Source: Oopsacas minuta | Taxonomy: Eukaryota > Porifera > Hexactinellida > Lyssacinosida > Leucopsacidae | Reading direction: 5' to 3' | Length of the DNA: 64,000 bases | Assembly (NCBI GenBank): GCA_024704765.1 | Contig: JAKMXF010000327.1 | Location: forward strand, 282,784-346,783 | Part shown: one piece after another, positions 52,457 through 63,406 of the stretch | Position numbering within the stretch: position 1 is the first letter of the stretch | Layout of the letters: every line of letters begins with the position of its first letter | Notes under the pieces: generated by a model | What the model was told of the DNA's origin: nothing | What the model saw: the letters and a program-made list of their open reading frames with translations, nothing else | Databases searched by the model: none | Position numbers and translations under genes: made by a program

Positions 52457-55140
52457 AGTTCACTGTCACAATTCTTGTGGTTCTGAATTTGAATAGAATG
52501 AATTTCCTTTGAATTGTTTGGGTTGCAGTCAATATATGCGCACATTTGATATTGAATGACAACTGTGTGGGTAGTTTAGTATCAGAATTGCTGTGACGCG
52601 ACATTTCAAATGGGTGAAAATTATTTCTATAACTTAGTATCACAGTGAATAACTGCTGAGAGTTGTTATTGATTGAACACCTTTGCATAGTTCACAATCA
52701 CAATTCGTGTGAGGCGGAATTTGAATTGAAGAATTTCCTTTGAATGGTTCTGTATTGCGGTGAATGGGTGCGTAAATTTGAAATTGAATGACAACTCTTT
52801 GTATAGTTCAGAATCAGAATTCATGTGAGGCGACATTTGAAATTGAGTGAAAAATCTTTGTATAGTTTTCTTTCATAATTCATGTGGGCAATTTTGAATT
52901 GCATGAATATCCTTTTATAGTACAGTTTTGCAGAGAATATCTGCAAAGAGTTTATATTGAGATAAAAGGTTTGTATAGCCGACTATCACAATTCTTGTGA
53001 CGCGAAATTGGAAATCTAACCAAAATCTTTGTATGGTTCAGTATTGCATATTATATGAGCGCACATTTGTAATCGACTGGCAACTCTTTGCATCGTTCAG
53101 TATGAGAATTCCTCTGAAACGACTTTTCAAATCAGTGAAAAATCTTTGTACTGTTCAGTATCACAGTGAATATCTGCTGACAGTTGTTATTGATTGAAAA
53201 TCATTGTATAATTCACTATCACAATTCATCTGATTGGGCACTAGAGTTGAATGAAAAGCTTTGTATGGTTCAGTATTGCATTATGTATATGCGCACATTT
53301 GTAATTGACTGACAACTCTTTGTATCGTTCAGTATGAGTACGCCTCTGAAGCGACATTTCAAATCAGTGAAAAATCTTTCTATAGTTTAGTATTACAATG
53401 AATGTCTGCTGACAACCAATATTAAGTGAAAGCCTTTGCATAGGTCAATATCACAATTCATCTGAGGCGGAATTTGGATGAATATCCTTTGTATAGATCA
53501 GTATTGTTGTGAATATTTGCAAAGAGTTGATATTGAGATAAACGTTTGTATAGCTGACTATCACAAATCCTGTGATGTAATATTGGAAAAGGGCTGAAAA
53601 ACTTTGTATTGTTCAACACAAGATTATCTATGAAGGCACATTTGAAATTGAGTGAAATACTGATCTATACAAATGTTTTGAGAGTCAGTTTCACATTTCG
53701 CCACATAGGAATTGTGTAACTAAACAATACTAATAGTTGTCAGTCAATTTCAAATGTCAACACATATTCAGTGCAATACTTGACCATCAAAACATTTCAC
53801 TCAATTTCAAAACCGAAACATGAGAAGTGAAATAGTGAGCTATACAAATGTTTTGAGAGTCTCGATCTCATTTCGCAACAGAATTTGTGAAGCTAAACGA
53901 TACAAATTATTGTCACTAAATTTCAATTACCAAAACATGTGAAGTGAAATCCTGAGCTATACAAAGTTTCAGATCGTCAGTTTCACATTTCGATACTTAG
54001 AAATTGTGAAATTAAACAATTCAACTAGATGTCAGTCAATTTCAACTGTCAACACATATTCAGTGCAATACCTGACTATACAAAACATTTCACTCAATTT
54101 CAATACCGAAACATGGGAAGTGAAATAGTGAGCTCTACAAATGTTTTGAGAGTCCCTTTCATATTTCGATACTTAGGAATTATGAAACTAATTACCACAA
54201 ATTGTTATCAGCCAATTTGAAATGTCAACACATGTTCACTGCAATACTTGACTATACAAAACATTTCACTCATTTTCAATAACGAAACAAGTGAAGTGAA
54301 ATAGTGAGCTATACAAAGTTTTAGATAGTCTGTTTCACCTTTCGCTACATAGGAATTGTGAAACTAATTAATACAAATTGTTGTCAGTCAATTTGAAATG
54401 TGACACACAAAGTTATGAAGTACACTATACAATGTATTGTTACAAAATTCCAAATTTCTGAACATGTTCACCAGGAATATTGTTCAATTCACAGCATTTC
54501 ACTGAATTTCTCATTGAAACATATTACAAGTGAACAACTGAACTATACAAACATTTCACAATCAATTCAAAATTGCACCACCCAGATTTCTGAAAGAATA
54601 CCATACAAAGTATTGTCACTCAATTTCCAATCAAACAAATTAGAAGTGAAAAGCTGAACTATACAAACATTTCACAGTCAAATCAAAATTTCAGCAAACA
54701 GAATGGTGAAATAATAGTACACAAAGTATTGTCACTCAAATTCAAATAAGCCAAAATGTAAGTCAAAAGGTGAACTGTACAAGCATTTCACTGTAAATTT
54801 CAAATGGAAACCCACGGAGTTGTGAAAGTATACCATGCAAAGTGTTGTCACTCAAACTCAAATCAAACAAATTGGAAGCAAATAACTGAACTGTATAAAC
54901 ATTTCATAGTCAATTTCAAATTTCAACAAAGAATTGTGAAATATACTATAAAAAGGATTGTTACCGGATTTCAAATGTCAGAACATTGTAATTTGAAATT
55001 GAATGTGAAATGTTTGCAAAGTTCAGTTTTTCACTTCCAATTTGTTCTATTAGAAAATGATTGAAATGCTGAGTAAAGAACAATATTCTAGTGAATATGG
55101 GCTAACATTAAGAATTGTGTGACAATTCTTTGTCAGACTG
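52457..55140. repeat. SatA satellite, tract 4, with an orientation flip near 53655
   Basis: From 52457 to about 53650 the units read as in tracts 1-3 (TTTGTATAGTTC..AATTCCTGTGA..TTGAAATTGAGTGAAAA). From about 53655 to 55140 they read as the reverse complement (TTTCACTCAATTTCAA, AACTATACAAA, CACAATTCC..). The switch is at GAGTGAAATACTGATCTATA. The reverse part shows units of about 58-60 and longer composite periods near 120. It ends at the ZMYM1-type hAT. Confidence 0.88.
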
Positions 55141-55148
55141 ACCAGATG

Positions 55149-58100
55149 CAGTGGCGTAGCCAGACCTTGAGCACAACCTGGGCACACCTGGGGCACTAAT
55201 TCACTTTTAGTTCTTGGCAGTACAAGTCATTCAAACAATCAACTATGATAATAATAGTGTATATAATCCAATAAGTAATTCTAGCTCTATAAATAATTCT
55301 AGCAATTTACAAACTATTACTAATCACAACAAGCATATCCTGCCATTCTTGTGCTGAAAAGCAAACCGGTCCACAACCACTTTTAATCGAAGACTAGAAG
55401 AAATATCGCTTTCTATAGACAAAATGGCTAGATTATTAAGGCTTAATTGGCTCAAGGTTGAGCGCAGATAAGTCTTCGTTGGTTTGAGAGAGGAAAATGG
55501 ACGCTCACAAGCTGTACTACTAACAGCAATAGTTAACGCTATGTCTAGTAACCATAACAACTCTGGAAAGGCTGCCTTCAGTGATTTTAGTTTGTCAATA
55601 ATGTAATGAACATCTTCCGTGTGTTGATTTCTTAGAACTTTCTTCACCTGCATCAACTCAATTTGTACATCTTCCTCCAAAATTTTGTAATTTACAAGCA
55701 TAGGCTTGATCGTGGCAAAGTCAAAAAAATTCTTTGACTTGGGAGAGCAAGCTGAAATTCCTTTCATGCACAACTTTGATTCGTTATTAAAACGCTTGTT
55801 TAATTCATCTATCATGCAATCAAGTACACGATAATGGATGCTAACGCAATATTGATCTTCAGTTGAAAGCTCTTCGCGATGTCCAACGGTAGTAGTGAGT
55901 AAGGCATCACACAGTTTAGCAGGTAATTTATGCTCTCTTTTTCGTGGTAAACTGCTTATTTCGATGTCGTGATCATCTGCAATCGTTAGACCTTCATTCC
56001 AAATTTCTTTCCACTGTTTCTCTGATATGTAAGCTTGAAGAGTTTCAAAGGTTGCATCAATCAATGACATTGCAGCACTAAATCAAGGTCAGGATCCTGA
56101 AGTGCCTTTGACAAACCGTTCGTCATACTGAAAAGATGGTTGAACATCACTAAACATAATACGAATTTAAATTCAAATATCTGAAGAAAAAGTCCTTTTG
56201 CCTCTATTGCTCGATCTCGCTGCACACCATCAGAAATGGATCCAAGAGTAGCTAATACGGCTCCAAAAGTCTCTTTGAAAGTCTTAATCACCTCAAAACA
56301 CATGCCCAACGTGATCCAATTAGGCGTTTGAGCCGGCCTGGCTGTTTCTCTGGCCTTTGTTCCGCTTGAACTTTCTCGAACAGGTCAATAAACTTCCCAG
56401 AGAATAAAAATAAATACACTGCTTCCAATAACGAGAAGAAGTCATGTGCTATAGGTACACCCTTTATGGAGTCGATAAGAACAAAGTTCAAGCGATGTGC
56501 ACAGCAATTAATATATAGTGCCATTGGAGCAGATACTCTAAATCGCGCCTGGACACCTGAACACCTGCCACTCATAAAGATGCTCCATCGTAGCCTGACA
56601 CACGCAGTTTTCTCTAAATAGGTTGCAGCTCTGAATCACATTACAAATATACTTATAGAGTGATTCTGCATCCATTTGTTCTGCAAAAGTATACCCAACA
56701 AAACGCTTAGAAACCTGCCATTGTTAACATAGCGTAAGACAATTGAAAGTTGCTACTTCGGACTGATATCTTTGGTTCATTTGCGAGCAACGAGTAAATA
56801 CCGACCTTTTGTACCTCATTGGATATAGTCTGCAAAACCATATCGCCCATTACGCCCAGAAGCTCGTTTTGAATTTCAGGTGAAGTGTACTTTACATTCT
56901 GTGGACCTTCTTTGATACGTTTCCCCACTATCTGATCATGATTACCAATAAAAGTCAGTAATGATCGAAAATTTCCAGGATTCAAAGACTCTCCGGTCTC
57001 ATCATCTCCCCTCAGTGCTATTTCGTGCCTTGCGCATAGAAGGATGATCACCGCAATTGTTTTGACATAGTGCCGATTTTCCTTTATCACATTCTTTCCG
57101 ATTTTGTCTAGACTACGAGATATTGTTGTTCCATGCTGAATGTTGACTTTGTATTCTTCCCAAGTATGGACAGCATCCACATGTACCATACTCTTTCTGT
57201 ACTCAATCAATCTTCCTCTTTGACCAGTAGCATGTTTCCAGTCCCTAAAACCAACATGTGTGAAAGGTGCATCTGGCCGATTCAAGCGACTGGCAAACCA
57301 TCGACATGGAAAGCAATAGGCTACATCTCAGTTAACAGAATATTCAAGCCAAGAGTAGGTCTTATACCAATCTGGATTAAATGAGCGGAGTTTTTCTCCA
57401 AACTTAGTTGTAGGGAATTTATTACGAGTTGCTTTGGTATATCAGATAAGTACAGCGCAATATCTATAGTGATACATATTTGAAATGTAAAGAGGCATAT
57501 AATTAATAAGTGTACATAAGGGTTTCTATGATATCTCACCTTGACATTCCTCAGTTGTATCTGTGGGGATAGTGCCGCTCTCAAACCTTCGCTCTGCACT
57601 ACTCGTTGTTGGTGAATCTTGTAACTTTGCTTGACCATTCATAAATTCGTCCTCACTGGATGAAGTTATTTCAGTTTGGTCAACTCGTAGTTGTGACTCA
57701 GTCAACTGAATTCTTCCTCTGATGTCCTTGAGCATTCCTTATTCTCGTTCTCTTTGGGTAGAGGCTCTGTACTCCATGAACTAGTCAAGGAATCCTCTTG
57801 GCCATTTGGATGATCTAGTTATAATTACTAAAGGGAATGTAAACTAAGCAACCCTGAATATCCGAACATGCCCACTGACCCCAGTTCCTATCCCATTACA
57901 TAGTTGTCAATCTTTTAGCGAGCTTCGATTATCGAAACTTTTGGACTTGTTCCAACGAGTCTGATAATCGAGGTTGCCTTTATTTGAAATTAATAAAAAC
58001 CCGAAAATATCCGTCTATTGAGATTTTACAAAGCTATGGTTGAACAATAATAGAGCAGTAATGTAGCTGTATCCATTAGAAAAGAATATATTTGGACTCC

Positions 58101-58242
58101 CTCCTGAGGATGGATAAGCCCTTGCAGCAGCCCCTAAGATTGGAATAGTGAGGTCGTGGCCCCACAATAGGTGCGACAACCGGGGCCTCAGCTGCGCAAA
58201 CCGGGGCCTAGCCCTGGCTGGCCCCCCTTGGCCACGCCACTG
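55149..58242. mobile_element. ZMYM1-type hAT element with 8-bp TSD
   Basis: The ends CAGTGGCGTAGCCAGACC and, at the right, the reverse complement of CAGTGGCGTGGCCAAGG are flanked by a perfect 8-bp duplication ACCAGATG (55141-55148, 58243-58250). CAGTGGCGTA(G)CCA ends are typical of the ZMYM1/DUF4371 hAT group. 3,094 bp with a broken transposase on the minus strand. The insertion lies in SatA-reverse sequence. Confidence 0.93.
55324..57735 (-). pseudogene. ZMYM1/DUF4371-type hAT transposase, broken
   Basis: Minus-strand pieces in order: an acidic N-terminus (57735-57526); a worn TTF-type zinc-finger region around 57380-57290; FTHVGFRDWKHATGQRGRLI, HTWEEYKVNI and ARHEIALRGDDETGE (57285-56707), diagnostic of DUF4371 hATs; CSGVQARFRVSAPMALYINC then HRLNFVLIDSIKGVPIAHDF (56575-56288); and the C-terminal hATC block (56070-55324) with SSTACERPFSSLKPTKTYLR. 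At least five frame changes. One gap (about 57525-57440) could be an intron. The DDE Asp contexts at 56700-56580 are degraded. Confidence 0.9.
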
Positions 58243-58430
58243 ACCAGATGTCTTCATTATAAAAAAAGGACTCTTTTCTATGGTATACAACGTATACGTA
58301 AATCACTGAACATTGGACGATAACAGTATATAATAACCTATGAAATTTGATTTTGGATCAATAGAGTAGTGAAATAAAACAGAATTAGTAATATTTTTCA
58401 TTTGAGCTGATCTTCTTTAATACAGCTTGG

Positions 58431-59236
58431 TTATTCAATAATTTCGTGCATTTCTTTGCAAATCAAATTGATATTTGTCAAAACTTCAAGGATAGAACCA
58501 ACGGTAGTAACATATAACCTGTTTCGCTCATCGCTCCATTGAACCTTAAATAAACTGAACACTCGCTCACAACAAGCATTCGATGCAGGAATAGCAAAAA
58601 TAGTAGACACCAATTTTCTTATGCAGAAAATCTATCTTTTGTTATGGTAGCCCAACGCTGATCGAGACTTATTGATTCGAATGTTGACATAGACAATTCC
58701 GGAATGATTCGTTGAAGGCAACATACTTCATCAAATACATCGTCATTAAAAGCTATTTCTGGGCACAAGATTTCAGCAGATTGTCTTAACACTGAGTAAT
58801 TAATTAACTCAAGATTTTCTATTAATAACCAATCTAAATTCCGTGGTAATCTATCCAGATGTAGCCACTTATCGAGATATTCTAATGAAATTTGATAGAA
58901 TGCGAAGCATTCGGATTTGGAATTTTTGGCTTGATGAGTATTGTAGTATTTTTCAGTTCGATTTCGGTAAGTACAAAATACACTTTTATATCTATCATGC
59001 AAAGTGGATTCTAATTTTCTGACTGTATGAATCATTTCAGGCAATGAAAGGTTGCTTTTTTGGAGAATTACATTGGTGTTATTGAATACTTGAAAAGCAC
59101 CATTCAAGAAAAGGAAGTAGCATTGGCAAGATCAGAACTAGAATAAGTTTATAACATCCTCGGACAGCTTTCATTGGATAGAAATAAGATTTCAATGCTT
59201 CCCAAAGTTGCAATATCCTCTCAATCAAGGGTATAA
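58431..59236 (-). pseudogene. hAT transposase C-terminal fragment (second family)
   Basis: From 59236 down, the minus strand reads ERILQLWEALKSYFYP, a frameshift, then FNGAFQVF-like NGAFQVFNNTNVILQKSNLS (59107-58619), another shift, and the hATC end IPASNACCERVFSLFKVQW then SDERNRLYVTTVGSILEVL (58613-58431). The CER.FS....Q(W/K)...RN(R)L pattern is the dimerisation/Glu region of a hAT group distinct from the ZMYM1 and GTF2IRD2 types. Only the C-terminal third is present; the rest was cut by the hAT at 59239. Confidence 0.8.
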
Positions 59237-59238
59237 AG

Positions 59239-61631
59239 CAGGGGTCGGCAACCTTTTGAGCCTGCTGGCCAGATTGAGTCTTTCAGTGCATTGCGCGGGC
59301 CAAGCGATCACCATTCTCTGATCTTATTCGAAATTTATCAATTGTCGAATTGGTAATTATAAATAAATATGTTAGAATTGTCTTTAATAATGGAAGAAAA
59401 CTAGAATAAGTGAATTATTAATGTAATTTTTGATGCGGCCATCCTTTGACAGTCTTATTACATCAGGTGATATTGTAGAAGTTGATAATCGCATTACATT
59501 TTCCAAATGGTCGTCCTTTAATCTCGTTCTTAGCTTGTTTTTTGTATATTTCATTCTTGAGAAAAGTTGCTCGCAAACATAGGTACTACCAACAAGTACT
59601 GCAATTGTCTTGGCATGCTTCCTCAGTACTGGAAATTTGTCATTTGTCAAGTACTTCTGATAGAATTCCACAAGAGAAAGATCCCGGTACCTTGACTTAA
59701 GCTGGACAGAATTTTGAAGCTCGATTAGCTCCAATTGCATCTCTTCTGGGGCCTCAATATTATTGACGCCAAATGGACTAGGGAAATAACTGAACTCCCT
59801 TTGATACTTCTCTACGTCAGCAAACCGGATATCAAATTGTACGCTTAGATCAGATATAAAAGTAGAATAGCAAGTTACATCAATTGGCTGATTTGCATTA
59901 AGACTAGGAAAATGTGCACAATTCTGCTGATTCAATTGAAACTCCCACAATCGCAACTTAGCTTGAAATGCACATACATTCATAAAGGACGTTAACTAAC
60001 TGGTTCTTCCCTGTAGTTTCAAATTTAAACTGTTCAAGTGATTGGTAATATCCACAAGAAAAGCAAAATCTGACGACCATTTTGAATCGCTAAATTCCGG
60101 AACTTCCAAACCCTTTTCTCTAACGAATGTCGTCAATTCATTTCTCAGCTGATACACTCTCTCTAGCATAGCACCTCTGCTTAACTAGCGCACTTCGCAA
60201 TAATATAATAAATCACCGTATTGAGAATCTATCTCTTCCATCTGTTGTTGTAATTGACGATGATTCAACCCCCTTGAACGTACAAAGTTCCCAGTCCTAA
60301 CAACCACTCGCATGACTTCTTGCATCCTCAAAGATTTTGCACATAGGGCTTCAAGATGAATTATGTAGTCTGTCCGCACTAAATTTCGCTCGATTCCAAC
60401 ATTCTCATCTCTTTTTCAATTAATGAAACAGCTCCGTTCACGGTACCGGTCATTGTTGGGGTACCATCTGTTGTCACTCCACAAAGATCATCTAATTTTG
60501 GACCAAAGTCATCTATAACACTTTTAACTGCATTAAAAATATTTAGACCAGTTGTAGTATCCCTAAGTGGAATCAAGCTTGCAAACTCTTCAGTGATATC
60601 AAAGTGCGCATTAATCCCTCTTATAAAAACAGCAACTTGAGCAGTATCCTTGAGATCAGTACTCTCATCCAAAGCAATGGCGAAAAATTCAAATTGGCGT
60701 GTAAGTTCTTTTAATGATATTTTGACGTCAGCAGATAAATCTTCAATTCTACGTGTGACAGTTCGTGCAGAAAGACTGATGTTAGCGAACAGGCTTTCTA
60801 CTCAGGGCAAACAAAGTCAACCGCAGTTAGAAGACATTCTTTCATAAATTCTCCATTAGTAAACGGTTTCATTTTTCTGCCAATGATTTCACTCATAGCG
60901 AAACTTGCACAAGTACTGTTTGCGGATTCTGTATCTTGCTTTGTGAAAATATCTTGTTGTTTACACAGGGATCCTCGTAAAGAATTAATCTTTACTTTTT
61001 CCTCTTCTCCAATAATTGAATCAAATTTCTCCGAGTGCATTGTTGTGTAATGTCGCTTTAGATCTCACTCTTTTACAACAGACACAGTTGCATTACATAG
61101 TAAACATGAAGGCTTGTCTCCAAACATAATAAAAAAGTATTGTTCAGTCCAACTTTCCGTGAATGTTCGATTTTCCTGATCTACTATCCTTCTCTTATTT
61201 GATGCCATACGTAAATAAATCTGAACAACAAAATCACTCGAAAAATGCTAAACTTAAAGATAAGTGAAGTTAATGAAAAATTGAAAAAATCTTAGTAAAA
61301 TGCTTTTGAATTCAAGGACTATTTACTAACAATGATAAGTGAACAAAGAGCAGCCTTGAAAAGACGTAATAATCATATTAATTCAATTATATTATTGACA
61401 GGTTGTAACTTATAAGGTGCAAAAGAAATACATTGCGCATGGGCAATCACCACTATTCATTGAACGATGTATTGAATCATGCATTCACCATCAAGGATTA
61501 ACTTAGAAAAATAACATTCTAAAATTTTTGCTTCCAAGTGATGGACAAATTGGAGTCCACAAGATGGATGCTAAGAAGAGCGCCGCAGGCCAGATGAATT
61601 CACCTTGCGGGGCGAAGGCTGCAGACCGCTG
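59239..61631. mobile_element. GTF2IRD2-like hAT element, decayed
   Basis: The left end CAGGGGTCGGCAACC and the right end (reverse complement CAGCGGTCTGCAGCC) match at 12 of 15 positions. The flanks GTATAAAG and GTTTAGTA match poorly. The left flank is another hAT, the right flank is SatC. The exact borders are therefore less sure than for the other hATs. Confidence 0.75.
59384..61208 (-). pseudogene. GTF2IRD2-like hAT transposase, multiply broken
   Basis: From ATG at 61208: MASNKRRIVDQENRTF, a BED-like finger CLLCNATVSVV, a stop, then LKRHYTTMHSEKFDSI. Next come MKPFTNGEFMKECLL and MDESTDLKDTAQVAVFIRG (first Asp region), GVTTDGTPTMTG (second), and IIHLEALCAKS. At 60185-60187 the Trp of the EVRWLSRG motif is TAG, then LSRG continues. 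The end (59983-59384) reads FPSPFGVNNIEAPEEMQLEL and GSTYVCEQLFSRMKYTKNKL with the Glu. Several frameshifts as well. Same family as 9834-11699 and 41766-43565, but a third subfamily. Confidence 0.9.
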
Positions 61632-62489
61632 GTTTAGTATATATGTTCAGTGTGTGTATCAATAAATACTGAAGCAATAAACGTTGTATAGTACTATTTC
61701 AAAATTATGTTTGAAGAAAATTGTCATTGACTTTGCCTTTTTGTATCATTAAAATGTTAAGTGTGTGTTTGTTTCAATTTATACTGAAGTAATACACTTA
61801 GTATAGGAATCTTTCACAATAATGTGTGTAGAAATTTGATATGGACTTTGCCTTGTTTGTATAGTATAAATGTTCAGTGTATGTTTGTATCAATTAATAC
61901 TGAAGTAATATACTTGGTAAGGTACTCTTTTACTATTCTGTTTGCCGAAATTTGATATGGACTTTGCCTTGTTTGTATAGTTAGAATGTTGAGTGTGTGT
62001 TTGTGTCACTTATACTGAAGTCATATACTTTGAATAGTTCTCTTTCACAATTCTTTATGTAGAAATTTGATATGGACTTTGCCTTGTTTGTATAGTTAGA
62101 ATGTTGAGTGTGTGTTTGTGTCACTTATACTGAAGTCATATACTTTGAATAGTTCTCTTTCACAATTCTTTATGTAGAAAGTTGATATTGACTTGGACTT
62201 GTTTGCATAGCATATATGTTCAGTGTGTGTTTATTTCATCTTGAACTGAAGTAATATACTTGGAATAGCACTCATGCACAATTCAGTGTGTCAAAATCAG
62301 GATATTGACTTGGATTTGATTGTATAGCATATAGGTTCAGTGTGTGTTTATATCAAATTGAAAGGAAGTAACATACTTGGTATAGCACTCTTTCACAATT
62401 CTGTGGGTAGAAATTTGATATTTACTTTGCCTTGTTTGTATAGTGTATATGTTCAGTATATGTTTGTTTCAACTTAAACAGAAGTAATA
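61632..62489 (+). repeat. SatC satellite array, left part
   Basis: Tandem units of 111-116 bp: ACTGAAGTAATATACTTGGT, ATAGTACTCTTTCACAATTC, TGTAGAAATTTGATATTGAC, TTGTTTGTATAGT and TGTTCAGTGTGTGTTTG. Two neighbouring units (62011-62125 and 62126-62240) are nearly identical in their first 80 bases. Each unit appears to be two ~57-bp halves. Interrupted at 62492 by the second foldback MITE. Confidence 0.88.
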
Positions 62490-62491
62490 TA

Positions 62492-63404
62492 CAGTCAAGG
62501 GACAAAAGTATTCGACCACACAAATATATTGTCATAAATTGTATACTCTTTCCCGCTCCTATATATTGTGTAGTCTATATTCGTAGCTGCAATCTAGCAA
62601 TTTCCATAGAATAACATATGTTTTTCAAGAATTTCAAAAAAATATTTTCGATTTACACTTTCTGAAGGTGTTAATTATGAATAATTATTAGATAATTATT
62701 GATAATCAAATGTGTGGTAATTCAAAGCCTATTAAGAATCTATAATTTCTAACTTGATATTTGAATTCTACGTAGGCGAGTTACCCCAGATTAAAATTTC
62801 CAATCGGATTGAACAACTTTTACTAAAGTTATAGAAGAATTTCAATTTGTCCCACTTGTGTCACTTTTTGAAAAGTGGCACAGGTGGCAGGAAAAAGCGC
62901 CACTACAAGGAAATCAACTAGGGTTAGGAGGAATAAGTCAAAGTACTATTTTCGAATGATATGACTATGCTAACCCTTGAATTACAAAATAACTTCTTGG
63001 TAGCGGCCACTTGTGCCACCTTGGGCAAAAGGTGGCACAAATGGCACAAATTGGAATTCTTCTATAACTTTGGTAAAAGTTGTTCAATTCGATTGGAAAT
63101 TTCAATCTGGGGTAACTCGCCTACGTAGAATTCAAATATCAAGTCAGAAATTATAGATTCTTAATAGGCTTTGAATTAACACATATTTGATTATCAATAA
63201 TTATCTAATAATTATTGACAATTAACACCTTCAAAAAGTGTAAATCGAAAACATTTTTTTGAAATTCTTGAAAAACATATGTTATTCTATGGAAATTACT
63301 AGGTTGCAGCTACGAATATAGACTACACAATATATAGGAGCGGGAAAGAGTATACAATTTATGACAATATATTTGTGTGGTCGAATGCTTTTGTCCCTTG
63401 ACTG
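62492..63404. mobile_element. Foldback MITE, copy 2 (TA target site)
   Basis: 913 bp, ends CAGTCAAGGGACAAAAGTAT / reverse complement ..TTTTGTCCCTTGACTG, flanked by TA (62490-62491, 63405-63406). It matches copy 1 (12814-13728) in reverse orientation at its centre: here AGTGGCACAGGTGGCAG precedes TTGTGCCACCTTGGGC, whereas copy 1 has them in the opposite order. Arms are over 400 bp. It lies in the middle of SatC. Confidence 0.92.
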
Positions 63405-63406
63405 TA

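Noticed and set aside
47985-55140. Regular repeats with spacer-like variation, superficially like a CRISPR array
   Set aside because: The units are degenerate end to end with no constant repeat/unique spacer division, the context is eukaryotic, and no cas genes are present. They are satellites.
26899-60187. TAG read as tryptophan (altered genetic code)
   Set aside because: TAG also sits at an expected stop position (end of the ZBED-type hAT protein near 7002), and the Trp losses are confined to TE genes that otherwise show decay. PSMA1 has no in-frame TAG.
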